Source: Terrimonas ginsenosidimutans (GTDB lineage: Bacteria > Bacteroidota > Bacteroidia > Chitinophagales > Chitinophagaceae). From it: DNA of 64,000 nt. Below, piece by piece: positions 35,801 to 44,790 of the stretch (positions within the stretch are counted from its first letter, which is position 1; each line of letters opens with the position of its first letter). The notes beneath the pieces are model-generated. The model was not told the DNA's origin, ran no database searches, and worked only from the letters and a program-made list of their open reading frames with translations. The position numbers and the translations under genes are program-made. Location: the NCBI RefSeq assembly GCF_022012415.1, contig NZ_JAKLTR010000003.1, forward strand, positions 310,001 to 374,000, in the 5' to 3' direction.

Positions 35801-37210
35801 TTAGTTGAGCACACTTGTCTCCTTCACGATCTCTGCTCTTTCCTGTTCTTTGATCTTGCCCCAGCCTCCGACGATGTTGCGGAGATTATGGATGCCCTGG
35901 CGTTTCAGTAAAGAGGACGCAATAACACTGCGGTAGCCAGCAGCGCAATGCACGTATAGATTGTGATTGTCTTCGAAGTTGACCATGTTCCCTGGATCGG
36001 TCAGATCACTAAGTGGCAGGTTCATGGCTTGTTTGAGATGGCCATCAGCATATTCTGCGGGTTTACGGACGTCAACGACGATCAGGTTCTGATCGAAGGG
36101 AATATCCATCATTAATTCATCGGCTTCAACATCTATGATCAGATCAGATTTTTCTCCGCTGGCCTGCCACGCTTCATAGCCGCCGTCGAGATAACCTTCA
36201 ACTTTGTCCAGGCCAACGCGGGCCAGTCGAACGACGCTTTCTTTTTCTTTACCCGGTTCTGCTACGAGTAACATGGGGGCGTCGAATGGCAATAAGCTTC
36301 CGGCCCATTCAGCAAAGCGGCCGTCGAGCCCGATGCTGATCGATCCCGGAACAAAGCCGGATGTGAATGTAGAGGAAGGTCGCGTGTCCAGGATGACCGT
36401 TTTGTCTGTGATCATCTTTTTAAAATCTTTTGGACTTAAAGGGCGCATGGCCTTTTCCATTACTTCATCGAGGCTGTCGTATCCTTCTTTATTGATCTTC
36501 GCATTGATCGGGAAATATTGCGGTGGAGGAGGAATGCCGTCGGTCACGGCACTGATAAACTCCTCTCTATTTGTAGCTTTCAGCGCGTAGTTTGATTGTT
36601 TTTCTTCTCCAACAGAACTGTAGGTGTCCGGTCCGAGGTTTTTGCCACAGGAGCTGCCGGGGCCATGAGCCGGATAAACGATCACGTCATCGGCCAGGGG
36701 GACGATCTTTTCCTGAAGACTGTCGTAGAGCATGCCGGCGAGATCGGAAGTGGTGATCTCGGAACCTTTCTGAGCGAGGTCGGGGCGGCCAACATCTCCT
36801 ACAAAAAGCGTGTCTCCGGTGAAAATGCAATGGTCTTTGCCTGATTCATCTTTCAGCAGATAGCAGGATGACTCAAGTGTATGGCCGGGAGTATGCAGTA
36901 CTTCAACGGTAAGTTTGCCGATCCTGAAGATCTGGCCGTCTGTCGCGATCTGCGCTTCAAAGCCGGTAGTTGTTCCGGGGCCATATACGATCGGGGCGTC
37001 TGTGGCTTTAGCCAGATCAAGGTGACCGCTTACAAAATCTGCATGAAAATGCGTTTCGAAGATGTATTTGATCGTCGCCTTGCGTTCATTGGCGAGGTCG
37101 AGGTATGTATCGATATCGCGAAGTGGATCTATTACGGCAGCTTCTCCCTCACTTTCAATGTAATAGGCCGCTTCGCTGAGGCAACCGGTGTACAATTGCT
37201 TGATAAACAT
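35801..37210 (-). CDS. MBL-fold persulfide dioxygenase-like protein with two rhodanese domains (CstB-like)
   Basis: 469 residues. N-terminal metallo-beta-lactamase domain with THFHADFVSGH (His54, His56, Asp58), LHTPGHTLES and FTGDTLFVGDVGRPD as in ETHE1-type persulfide dioxygenases. A first rhodanese domain (about 270-350) lacks the active Cys (LLVAEPGKEKE); the second (about 370-460) has it (Cys422, VHCAAGYRS). This is the CstB arrangement, oxidising persulfide and making thiosulfate in sulfide detoxification. Cytoplasmic. No other sulfur gene is adjacent. Confidence 0.9.
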   Translation of the reverse strand: MFIKQLYTGCLSEAAYYIESEGEAAVIDPLRDIDTYLDLANERKATIKYIFETHFHADFVSGHLDLAKATDAPIVYGPGTTTGFEAQIATDGQIFRIGKLTVEVLHTPGHTLESSCYLLKDESGKDHCIFTGDTLFVGDVGRPDLAQKGSEITTSDLAGMLYDSLQEKIVPLADDVIVYPAHGPGSSCGKNLGPDTYSSVGEEKQSNYALKATNREEFISAVTDGIPPPPQYFPINAKINKEGYDSLDEVMEKAMRPLSPKDFKKMITDKTVILDTRPSSTFTSGFVPGSISIGLDGRFAEWAGSLLPFDAPMLLVAEPGKEKESVVRLARVGLDKVEGYLDGGYEAWQASGEKSDLIIDVEADELMMDIPFDQNLIVVDVRKPAEYADGHLKQAMNLPLSDLTDPGNMVNFEDNHNLYVHCAAGYRSVIASSLLKRQGIHNLRNIVGGWGKIKEQERAEIVKETSVLN

Positions 37211-37658
37211 GATTGACGAATATTTAGGGCAAATTTACTTTATTAATCGGAACTGGATATATGATACAAATCAGGAGGGGGAAATGTTCTCCCGGCTCCT
37301 GGTTTTCTGAAAGAGGAGGAGTGCCCGTGTAGGGGTAAAAATTGGGGGATGGGACGTTTTAGAGTTTTAAAGTTTAATAGGTTAATAGGTTGCAGGGTCC
37401 AAAGGTTCCATGACCTCTATATGTTGATATCACGCAAAAAGGTGCAGCAAGTGCCGGAGCTCTATGCTTTTCCGGGGCGTGGGTTAAGGTATCAGCCGCG
37501 GCTGGGTCATTCGCCCGCCGCGCGCTTTCCAGAAATGGGCATACGACAGCAACCGCATTGCTGCGTTTGACTGTCGTCGCCCACTTTTTCAATTGTATCA
37601 TTCCACAATTCCTATCTCATTCTTCCTTTTTTTGATCATAAATGCAATAAAAAAAACG
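37211..37658. other. intergenic region with structured hairpin
   Basis: No convincing gene. It includes a lone GTTTAATAGG-word arm (37365-37390) and a compound hairpin at 37543-37577: ACGACAG/CTGTCGT enclosing CAA/TTG and CGCA/TGCG steps. A 33-codon minus-strand reading with a CGCC motif over this hairpin lacks an ATG start and was not accepted. Confidence 0.5.
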
Positions 37659-37709
37659 CACCGCCCTTTTCAGGACTGCCCTCCTCCACCAGTCCTGAAA
37701 ATGACGGTG
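37659..37709 (-). terminator. strong minus-strand terminator with no ORF in front
   Basis: TTTTCAGGACT (37667-37677) pairs perfectly with AGTCCTGAAAA (37691-37701), with outer CACCG/CGGTG pairing (37659-37663; 37705-37709). The A-run 37649-37656 becomes an eight-T tract on the minus strand. The nearest upstream minus gene (37946) already has its own terminator, so this may end a small non-coding transcript. Confidence 0.7.
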
Positions 37710-37899
37710 ACTAAGAAATTTCTCTGATGTAAATATCGCTTTGGGCAAAAGAGAATCCATGGGAAAAACACAGGATCTCCCGGGAAAATGACAGAAGTTT
37801 TGTGGTGAATAGACCACCGGTACAATGAGCCGGACACCTCATCCCCTAATTTTTGCACCTGATCAAGAGTACTTTAATTGGGCCGGGATGACAGCCAAA

Positions 37900-37928
37900 G
37901 AAAAAGGCCGCTCATGAAGAGCGGCCTT
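37900..37928 (-). terminator. terminator of the ArsR gene
   Basis: AAGGCCGCTC (37904-37913) pairs perfectly with GAGCGGCCTT (37919-37928), loop five, T-tract on the minus strand, 18 bp past the stop at 37946. Confidence 0.92.
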
Positions 37929-37945
37929 ACCAGAGATACTTTAAA

Positions 37946-38284
37946 TTAGTTCAACAAGGATTCGACAAATTGGTTCAACTCCTCAATTCGGGCGGTATTT
38001 ATCGTGTAGTAGATAAACTTTCCGTCCCGTTCGGTATTCACAAAACCGGCCTTACGAAGAATCGCAAGGTGTTGGGAGGCCACAGATTGCTCAAGCCTTA
38101 ATTTCACATAAATCTCTGTCACGGTGATTTTTCCCGACTCGTCGATCAGCTTAAGGATCTGTTGACGAAGCTTATGATTGATGGCCCTCAGAACAAGAGA
38201 CGCCTTCTTCACATTCAGCAAATCTACTTTTAAGGCAGAAGCGCTGTCGGGAGCTGTGTTCAATGTAAGCATGTAGTTGTTCAT
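37946..38284 (-). CDS. ArsR-family winged-helix regulator
   Basis: 112 residues. HTH with RQQILKLIDESGKITVTEIY, LEQSVASQHLAILRKAGFV and the wing ERDGKFIYYTI. There is no CxC metal motif in the recognition-helix region, so it is not a classical metal sensor; Bacteroidota have many such ligand- or redox-type members. Monocistronic with its own terminator. The target is unknown; the CstB-like gene 700 bp away is a possible one (weak inference). Confidence 0.88.
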   Translation of the reverse strand: MNNYMLTLNTAPDSASALKVDLLNVKKASLVLRAINHKLRQQILKLIDESGKITVTEIYVKLRLEQSVASQHLAILRKAGFVNTERDGKFIYYTINTARIEELNQFVESLLN

Positions 38285-38383
38285 AGTTATAACCGGTTAA
38301 AAAATCCTAAACTGCAAAGTTAGCCATCCCTCACTTTTTTCTGAAAACAAAATTGTTAAGAAGTACATTTTTTTTATAAGTGA

Positions 38384-39049
38384 CTAATGTGCAGGAGAGT
38401 AGAACTCCTTCACATAAAAGGGTTCGGTGTATGCGAGATCAGCAAATCGTTTATCTGCATAATATTTTGCTGCCAAACGCACCATATCGCCTGCGGTCAT
38501 GACCGCATCAGAGAATTCTGCATTGGGATTTGAAAGAACTTTTTGCCATTTCGGGCTGCCGTTCCCGGAAAAAATCATTTTATGTTCTGATAAAAGCTGA
38601 TCAAAATTTGTTCCATTCAGTATCATCGCACAAGGGGCCATTATCACTTTCAATGACGCATCATATACCGCGGTAAAAACCTCCATTCTCCTGGCATCGA
38701 TCATGGGACAGATCAGGACATTACGGTCCCCGGGTTGATGACTGCTGGCCATTACTTCCAGTGTGTTGATCGCGATCAATGGGGTTTGCAACGCAAAGCA
38801 TAAACCCTTCGCTGCAGATAAACCGACCCGCAAGCCTGTATAAGAACCCGGACCGATCGTTACCGCCACTGCATCCAGTTGATTCAATGACAGATTACTT
38901 GCTTCCATTAATTCACTGATGCTTGTGTGCAGCCAACCCGACTGATCTTTTTGACTGGTGGTCAGCACCGGGGCAGTCAATCTTCCGTCCTCAGCCACAC
39001 AAACGGAGGAGCCTTCTACGGCTGTATCTATATGTAAAATGAGTGCCAT
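38384..39049 (-). CDS. tsaB: tRNA threonylcarbamoyladenosine biosynthesis protein TsaB
   Basis: 221 residues. ASKHA fold with LHIDTAVEGSSVCV and the TsaB signature VTIGPGSYTGLRVGLSAAKG. TsaB scaffolds TsaD/TsaE in making t6A37 on ANN-decoding tRNAs. The start lies two bases after the stop of the upstream gene, so the pair is an operon. Confidence 0.93.
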   Translation of the reverse strand: MALILHIDTAVEGSSVCVAEDGRLTAPVLTTSQKDQSGWLHTSISELMEASNLSLNQLDAVAVTIGPGSYTGLRVGLSAAKGLCFALQTPLIAINTLEVMASSHQPGDRNVLICPMIDARRMEVFTAVYDASLKVIMAPCAMILNGTNFDQLLSEHKMIFSGNGSPKWQKVLSNPNAEFSDAVMTAGDMVRLAAKYYADKRFADLAYTEPFYVKEFYSPAH

Positions 39050-39051
39050 TA

Positions 39052-39684
39052 TTATGCCAAAGCCTTTTTTTCCAGTAATTTACAAGGAGTATACCGAAGC
39101 TCCCCGAATGATAGTTTTTTAAGCAGATCATGTATGTTGCTGATCCCGATCTTTGCTGCCCATTCAAACGGTCCGAACGGATAGTTGGTACCGAGTTTCA
39201 TGGCTGTGTCGATCTCTTTTTCGCTGCTGATCTCTTCTTCGAGTGAATAAAAAGCTTCATTCACGATCGTTGCCACAACCCTTGCTGACAGGAAACCACA
39301 AATATCCGGAACCCATTCCATACTTTTTCCTATAGAGGAAAACAGCTGCTCGGCTTCTGTATGAAGGTTATCATCAAGAACGGCTGCTTCAACGATATTT
39401 CTTTGCAGAAATCCAGTCCACGCATTCACTCTTACGAACTGTGTGTCTGTTTCATTGAGTGTGTACAATACCGAATTAACGATGGTTAACCTGCAATTCT
39501 TTTGCCGCAGCCAGGCACTGCGCTCAGGACTGCCATCAAAAAGAAGATCGATGCATATGCGTGGCGACATCTCATCTGGCCATTCATCCAGATGACTGAT
39601 AAAATGAAACGCCGCTGGGTTTTCAGGTGTTTGGGCCAGTAGTTCGTTCTTAAGTGTATCGTTGGTGATCACCACGATCTGCAT
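39052..39684 (-). CDS. 3-hydroxyacyl-CoA dehydrogenase C-terminal-domain-like protein
   Basis: 210 residues from the ATG at 39684; an ATG nine codons upstream (39711) is an alternative. The C-terminal 70 residues (GFLSARVVATIVNEAFYSLE, AMKLGTNYPFGPFEWA) match the 3HCDH C-terminal helical domain. The N-terminal half starts with a strand (MQIVVITNDT) but has no GxGxxG dinucleotide loop, so NAD binding is doubtful and activity may be lost. It is in an operon with tsaB. Confidence 0.75.
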   Translation of the reverse strand: MQIVVITNDTLKNELLAQTPENPAAFHFISHLDEWPDEMSPRICIDLLFDGSPERSAWLRQKNCRLTIVNSVLYTLNETDTQFVRVNAWTGFLQRNIVEAAVLDDNLHTEAEQLFSSIGKSMEWVPDICGFLSARVVATIVNEAFYSLEEEISSEKEIDTAMKLGTNYPFGPFEWAAKIGISNIHDLLKKLSFGELRYTPCKLLEKKALA

Positions 39685-39751
39685 AGACAAGTTTTTGCAA
39701 AGAAAATGCATAAAGCTATATTCGCTGATCTAAATTTTAAAACACAGCAGA

Positions 39752-40132
39752 ATGGATAAGATCGTGATCAATACTCCGAATGCCCCGGCACCAATAGGTC
39801 CTTATAACCAGGCGATATTCGCAGGTGATACTTTATATATTTCCGGGCAGATCTGTATTGACGCAGCGACCGGTAGTCTTGACAATAAAGATGTGAAAGC
39901 TGAAACACTCCGCTGCATGGATAACCTGAAGGCCATCCTAACGGCAGCCGGCATGAGTTTTAAGAATGTGGTGAAAACAACCATCTTTATTACTGATATG
40001 AAGCAATTCGGGGAGATCAATGAAGTATATGGAAAATACTTCGAAGGTGATTATCCGGCCCGCGAGACGGTACAGGTGGCGGCTTTGCCAAAGTTTGTGA
40101 ATGTAGAGATCAGTATGATAGCGGTGAGATAG
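39752..40132 (+). CDS. ridA: RidA, reactive intermediate (enamine/imine) deaminase
   Basis: 126 residues, canonical. Hydrolyses 2-aminoacrylate and related imines from PLP enzymes. APAPIGPYNQAI, LYISGQI, catalytic Arg104 in YPARETVQVAALP and the final VEISMIAV are intact, in contrast to the secreted homologue at 1661. It is divergent from the 3HCDH-like/tsaB operon. Confidence 0.96.
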   Translation: MDKIVINTPNAPAPIGPYNQAIFAGDTLYISGQICIDAATGSLDNKDVKAETLRCMDNLKAILTAAGMSFKNVVKTTIFITDMKQFGEINEVYGKYFEGDYPARETVQVAALPKFVNVEISMIAVR

Positions 40133-40142
40133 GGTCGTTGGC

Positions 40143-40240
40143 CGTTAACCGTTAACCGTTGTCCGTTGACCGTTGACCGGCTTTGGTAGGTGAAAGCCTT
40201 TTAACATTATCGCGCCCCGGACAACGGTCAACGGTCAACG
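40143..40240. repeat. bracketing inverted repeat, CCGTTGA family (B5)
   Basis: Arms 40143-40165 and 40218-40240 pair over 23 bases with two A/G mismatches. Family words start at 40136, three bases after the ridA stop, and end five bases before the ATG at 40246. A longer open frame for the downstream gene starts inside this repeat and is artefactual. Confidence 0.9.
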
Positions 40241-40245
40241 AAATT

Positions 40246-41343
40246 ATGCGTCGAATTCTTCAATACCTCCTCCGCAAGCCAGTGCTCTGGGCCACAAAGA
40301 AGTTTTCATCGAGGCCGCAGAGGGACAGGATATTCAAATCACTGGATAAGATCTACGCAGACATACTGGAAAATCCTGGTAAGAAGGGGATAGAGATCAA
40401 ATTTGAGGAAGCCAGGAACCGGTTCATTATATTTTCTGATCAGCATAAGGGAGCCAGGGATGGCGCTGATGATTTCATGATGGCGGAGCCTAATTACCTG
40501 GCGGCCCTTGAACATTATAATAACGCAGGTTTTTATTTTATTTCGCTGGGCGATAGTGAAGAGCTTTGGGAGAACAGCCTGACGAAGGTAAAGAAGCATA
40601 ATGTAGCGACGTTTGAGCTGGAGAAACAGTTCGCGGAGCGGAATGCGTTTGCAAAAGTTGTAGGAAATCATGATCTCTATTGGGGGAATGATCCGTTTGC
40701 GTGGTGGCAGTTAAAGAACCTGTATGGGAAAGAGGTGAAAGTATACGAAGGGTTGGTCTTATCAGCCATAGTGAATGAGCGGCCATTAAGTGTGTTTTGT
40801 ACGCATGGGCATCAGGGTGATGCGCAGAGCGATGGTAACTGGTTCAGTAAGTTTTTTGTAGCAAGGATCTGGGCGCCTCTGCAGGCTTATCTGCGGATCA
40901 ATTCCAACACAGTTGCCTATAACAACGAAACGAAGACGCTGCATAATGAGATCATGTATGAGTGGTCATCTTTGCAAAAGGAAACAATATTGATCACCGG
41001 GCATACTCATCAACCGGTGTTCGAATCCCTGACGCATATAGAAAGATTGTATAAGCAGTTTCAGGCTGCGGAGATTGCGGGCGACCGTGAGAAAGTTGCG
41101 TCATTGTATGCGGAGATCAAGAAACGGGAGCGCGAGTTTACCGCGGTTTCGGTGGATTATCAGGTGATGCTTCCTTCGTATTTCAATAGCGGATGTTGCT
41201 GTTTTATGGATGGTGATATTACGGGAATTGAAATTGAAGATGGGTTTATCAGGCTGATCAAATGGACGAAGAAGAATGGAGTGCCGGAGAGAGTGGTGTT
41301 AGAGGAATCAGTGCTGACTGAATTGGGGGTTAGGTTGGTCTAG
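40246..41343 (+). CDS. calcineurin-like metallophosphoesterase
   Basis: 365 residues from the ATG at 40246. All metallophosphoesterase blocks are present: FSDQHKG (D-x-H), SLGDSEELWEN, VVGNHDLYWG, FCTHGHQGD and ITGHTHQPVF. The dimetal centre should be functional. No signal peptide; the substrate (phosphomonoester, cyclic nucleotide or lipid-linked diphosphate) is not evident. Confidence 0.9.
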   Translation: MRRILQYLLRKPVLWATKKFSSRPQRDRIFKSLDKIYADILENPGKKGIEIKFEEARNRFIIFSDQHKGARDGADDFMMAEPNYLAALEHYNNAGFYFISLGDSEELWENSLTKVKKHNVATFELEKQFAERNAFAKVVGNHDLYWGNDPFAWWQLKNLYGKEVKVYEGLVLSAIVNERPLSVFCTHGHQGDAQSDGNWFSKFFVARIWAPLQAYLRINSNTVAYNNETKTLHNEIMYEWSSLQKETILITGHTHQPVFESLTHIERLYKQFQAAEIAGDREKVASLYAEIKKREREFTAVSVDYQVMLPSYFNSGCCCFMDGDITGIEIEDGFIRLIKWTKKNGVPERVVLEESVLTELGVRLV

Positions 41344-41847
41344 GGGAAAATGGGGGACATACAGATGGGTAAAAGAGGTGTTATGAAGGGGTAGATAGGG
41401 CGGAGCCGTTTTTGCGGATTGGGCGAGAATTGGGGATGGCGAGTTTCGTGGTTTTGGTTTGAGGGAGTTTTATGCGGTCGTTCTCAGGAACACCGAAAGG
41501 TTAGTGCCAGGCCGCTTATCGCCACTTTCCCCCTTGGGCCCTCCCCCGCCTCCACCACCTGGGTCTGAATGAACAGAATCTGAGTTGAGGGCAGGACCTG
41601 CCCGTTATCAGCAACCTGCATCACTGACAATCACAACTTCCCTATCCGGTAAGGCTAGTTTCATCTTTCGATTTCTTTCCTGCGTGCACACCAGGATTGT
41701 ATCACCGTCAAATATCCCATTTCAATTATGCTACACAAGGGGGAAAAAACAAAATCCGGCGTGAAAAAAACGCTGGAATTACGAAGGGGAAAAGTTACAC
41801 TTATAGAGGTTAATATCGAAAGTCATTATCGAACCCAAAATAATAAG
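41344..41847. other. intergenic region with GC-rich structured patch
   Basis: About 500 bp without a gene. It contains TTGGGCCCTCCCCCGCC (from 41534), also present at 60571, and a short hairpin GGGCAG/CTGCCC (41589-41603). Nothing else was recognised. Confidence 0.5.
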
Positions 41848-41880
41848 AAAGCGCAAAGATGACCGGCATCCCTGCGCTTT
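41848..41880 (-). terminator. terminator of the M1 peptidase gene
   Basis: AAAGCGCA (41848-41855) pairs perfectly with TGCGCTTT (41873-41880), loop 17, about 20 bp past the stop at 41900. Confidence 0.65.
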
Positions 41881-41899
41881 TGCTTTATAATCTTCAATT

Positions 41900-43858
41900 T
41901 TAAAAAGGCTTCTTCCATTTATTATTATCCCTGTTCCAGTCAGGTAATTTTTTCTCCGGGTCCAGTACCACTTCTTTGATCTCGCTGCTGACAGCAACGT
42001 TCAGCGTATACAAAGCACCGCGTTGCCAGATCTCGACCGGCAGATTCATTTTATGCTCTTTGCCATTTACCTCACGGATCAGGATACTGACCGGTAAAGG
42101 CATTTTCTCCAGGTTCTCCAATGTGATCATGGCGCCTTTTGCCGGATCATTTTTTACATATTTTACTTCTTTCACCGATTGGTCCAGCTTCCAGGTGTTG
42201 AGTACCCATGAGCGCCAGAACCAGCTCAGGTCTTCACCGGCTACATTTTCCATTGTATGAAAGAAGTCCCATGGTGTCGGATGTTTGAAGGCCCATCGCT
42301 GTATGTATTCTTTAAAAGCGCGGTCAAACCGGTCCTGCCCCAGGATCTGATCCCTGAGTAGATGCAGCATCTGAGCCGGTTTCATGTAAGCAGCAACACC
42401 CACATTGTCCTGCTGCATTACATCGGGCATTGTATAGAGTCCATCCATCTTTTCTCCGAAAGTGTATTTTACCATAAATGGAGAAACAGGGTCTCCCATA
42501 AAACTTTTGTCTTTGAACTGTCCATTCAGAAACGCATCAGTGGAAAGGTCATTGATGAATGTATTGAAACCCTCATCCATCCAGGCATACTTCCTTTCAT
42601 TGCTGCCAACGATCATGGGAAACCAGGTGTGTCCGAATTCATGATCGGTAACGCCCCACAGTGATGCTCCAACGGAAGAGGAGCTGCAGAATACGATACC
42701 AGGATATTCCATGCCGCCGACAATACCCGCCACATTTATTGCAGCGGGATAGGGGTACTCAAACCATTTTTCGGAGTAGTGCTCGATCGATGCTTTTACC
42801 ATTTCAGTTGAACGGCGCCAGTCAATGCCTTTCCTGTCTTTTGTACTTTCAACGGGGTAAGCGCTTATGGCCATGGATCTTTTACCTCCCGGTAAGTTTA
42901 TTTTGGCCGCATCCAGGATAAAAGCTTTCGACGCTGCCCAGGCAGCATCACGTGCATTGATTATTTTGAACTTCCACGTATTGCTCTTTTTCGTCTGGAT
43001 CTTTTTATCAGAAACATCACTGGCGCTGCGGATGGTTACTGTTTTATCGCTGTTCTTTGCATCATTATACTTTTTCAGTTGATCAGCGCTGAAGCATTCC
43101 TGTGGGTTGAGTAATTCTCCTGATCCGACAACGATCATATCAGCAGGTGTGGTGATACTGAATTCGATATCTCCATATTCAAGATAGAACTCGCCTGCTC
43201 CCAGATAGGGCATTACATTCCATCCCTGGATATCGTCGTATACGCATAAGCGGGGGAACCATTGCGCAGTTTCATAGATCCATCCGTTTTGAGTGTTCAA
43301 CCGACCCATCCTGTCTGTTCCATATTCGGGAATGGTAAATTCAAACGGAATAGTCAATCTGATCTTTCCCCCGGAGGATTTCAATGACTCCTGTAACCAT
43401 ATCTGAAGGCGTGTATCCGCGACTGTAAATTGTGCATTATATTTTTTGCCGTTGTAGTCGGCTGTAACGGATCTGATCAGTTGCCCGTCTGTAAATTCAC
43501 CATTGGCCCATCTTCCGCCTGCTTCCGTTGTAGTGGCGGTTGCTCTCGAGTCTTTCCTGTAGATATTCTGATCGATCTGCAACCACAGGAATTTCAGGTT
43601 GTCCGGGCTGTTATTGGTATAGCTGATCTCTACTTCTCCGCTTACGCGGTGTGTGGCAGTGTCCAGGTTGCAACTGATCTTATAATCTGCCCGGTTCTGC
43701 CAGTATCTGGGACCGGGTTCACCGCTGGCGCTACGGAAATCATTACCAGGGTAAGGATAGAATTGAGGGTTGAAAGCTTCCTTGGCGTCGTAATTCGATT
43801 GGGCAAAGGCGAGAGACAGATTTGTCGTTAGGGTAACAAGCAACAGGAATTTCTTCAT
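41900..43858 (-). CDS. secreted M1-family metallopeptidase (aminopeptidase N-like)
   Basis: 652 residues with signal peptide MKKFLLLVTLTTNLSLAFAQ. The zinc motif HEFGHTW and the downstream glutamate (YAWMDEGFNTF) are spaced as in gluzincins, and GGMEYPGIVF corresponds to the GAMEN exopeptidase motif. Many Bacteroidota carry this short, exported M1 form. It acts in the periplasm or outside the cell on peptides. Confidence 0.9.
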   Translation of the reverse strand: MKKFLLLVTLTTNLSLAFAQSNYDAKEAFNPQFYPYPGNDFRSASGEPGPRYWQNRADYKISCNLDTATHRVSGEVEISYTNNSPDNLKFLWLQIDQNIYRKDSRATATTTEAGGRWANGEFTDGQLIRSVTADYNGKKYNAQFTVADTRLQIWLQESLKSSGGKIRLTIPFEFTIPEYGTDRMGRLNTQNGWIYETAQWFPRLCVYDDIQGWNVMPYLGAGEFYLEYGDIEFSITTPADMIVVGSGELLNPQECFSADQLKKYNDAKNSDKTVTIRSASDVSDKKIQTKKSNTWKFKIINARDAAWAASKAFILDAAKINLPGGKRSMAISAYPVESTKDRKGIDWRRSTEMVKASIEHYSEKWFEYPYPAAINVAGIVGGMEYPGIVFCSSSSVGASLWGVTDHEFGHTWFPMIVGSNERKYAWMDEGFNTFINDLSTDAFLNGQFKDKSFMGDPVSPFMVKYTFGEKMDGLYTMPDVMQQDNVGVAAYMKPAQMLHLLRDQILGQDRFDRAFKEYIQRWAFKHPTPWDFFHTMENVAGEDLSWFWRSWVLNTWKLDQSVKEVKYVKNDPAKGAMITLENLEKMPLPVSILIREVNGKEHKMNLPVEIWQRGALYTLNVAVSSEIKEVVLDPEKKLPDWNRDNNKWKKPF

Positions 43859-43903
43859 GAATTGAAATTGGGTGGGGTCTAAGATAAAAAAGAATTGGGG
43901 AAT

Positions 43904-44038
43904 GAACGACAGACGAAGGATCGCAGACGATTTAGTTGGATATGATCAGTATGTTAGGATCATATGAAGAGGATACATATGCTTTCGATGTCTTTCGGAC
44001 TGCTTATGTCTAACCGAATTGTCTGCGGTCCGTCGTTC
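43904..44038. repeat. bracketing inverted repeat, GACGA-word family (H)
   Basis: GAACGAC (43904-43910) pairs with GTCGTTC (44032-44038), then, past a 7-base insertion, GGATCGCAGACGATT pairs with AATTGTCTGCGGTCC with two mismatches. An inner TATGATC/GATCATA hairpin lies at 43941-43964. The outer arm ends just before the stop at 44041. Confidence 0.8.
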
Positions 44039-44040
44039 CT

Positions 44041-44757
44041 TTACTCAAACATTTCCTCCGCCACAGCCACACTTTCCAATCTCCCTACATCCACCCATTT
44101 ATCTCCGGAATGATCAAATCCATAGATAGGATTTCCGGCAGCTAAAGAAAGGTATGCGTCTACAAGCGAGAACTTCCCTTCAAGCTGAAGTTTATCAAAG
44201 AATGAATAGTTGAACAGGCTGATTCCGCTGAATGAACGGTTATGCTGCTCATTTGATTGAACACGGATCTTTTCTTCACCGGTCTGAAGATTTCTCCATC
44301 CTGTAAGCCGGTTATTTTCATCAAATACAAAACAGCGGCTGCTTTTGCGGCCACTGGTCGCAAGCGACACCATTGCTTTTTGTTTTCGATGAAATGCAAG
44401 AAATGCATTAAGGTTCAATGAGGTAAGAATATCGACATTGATCGTCAGAAAATCTTCTCCGGGAGCAAACAGGTGTTTTGCTTTCAGTAATCCTCCGCCG
44501 GTTTCCAGTACAAGATCAGATTCATCACTGATGAAAATATTGCTGCCAAAGCCATTGTTGCTGTCCAGCATAGCAATGATCTGCTCCGGGAAATGATGCA
44601 CATTGACAATTACATCGGTGATATTGTATTGTTGTAAATATTCAATATTCCTTTGTAGCAATGATTTGCCATTGATCACTGCAAGTGCTTTCGGATGATT
44701 ATCCGTCCATGGTTTAAAACGTGTTCCTAAACCTGCGCAAAAGATCATTGCCTTCAT
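44041..44757 (-). CDS. MurU-like nucleotidyltransferase (sugar-1-phosphate uridylyltransferase)
   Basis: 238 residues. NTP-transferase motif CAGLGTRFKPWTDNHPKAL, ETGGGLLKAKHLF, NVDILTSLNL and a final DKWVDVGRLE. The closest functional model is MurU, which makes UDP-MurNAc from MurNAc-1-phosphate in cell-wall recycling. The next gene upstream (44791) encodes an AmgK-like kinase, the enzyme before MurU, and only 33 bp separate them, which supports the assignment (inference from context). Confidence 0.85.
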   Translation of the reverse strand: MKAMIFCAGLGTRFKPWTDNHPKALAVINGKSLLQRNIEYLQQYNITDVIVNVHHFPEQIIAMLDSNNGFGSNIFISDESDLVLETGGGLLKAKHLFAPGEDFLTINVDILTSLNLNAFLAFHRKQKAMVSLATSGRKSSRCFVFDENNRLTGWRNLQTGEEKIRVQSNEQHNRSFSGISLFNYSFFDKLQLEGKFSLVDAYLSLAAGNPIYGFDHSGDKWVDVGRLESVAVAEEMFE

Positions 44758-44790
44758 GTTACGCTAATTTTTTGACGCGAATCCCGCGAA

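Noticed and set aside
37374-37601. 75-codon minus-strand frame and a 33-codon frame with a CGCC motif
   Set aside because: They run across a compound hairpin; the shorter one lacks an ATG and the longer one resembles no protein.
40183-40245. N-terminal extension of the metallophosphoesterase (GTG at 40183)
   Set aside because: The extra codons translate the CCGTTGA repeat; the ATG at 40246 starts the real protein.
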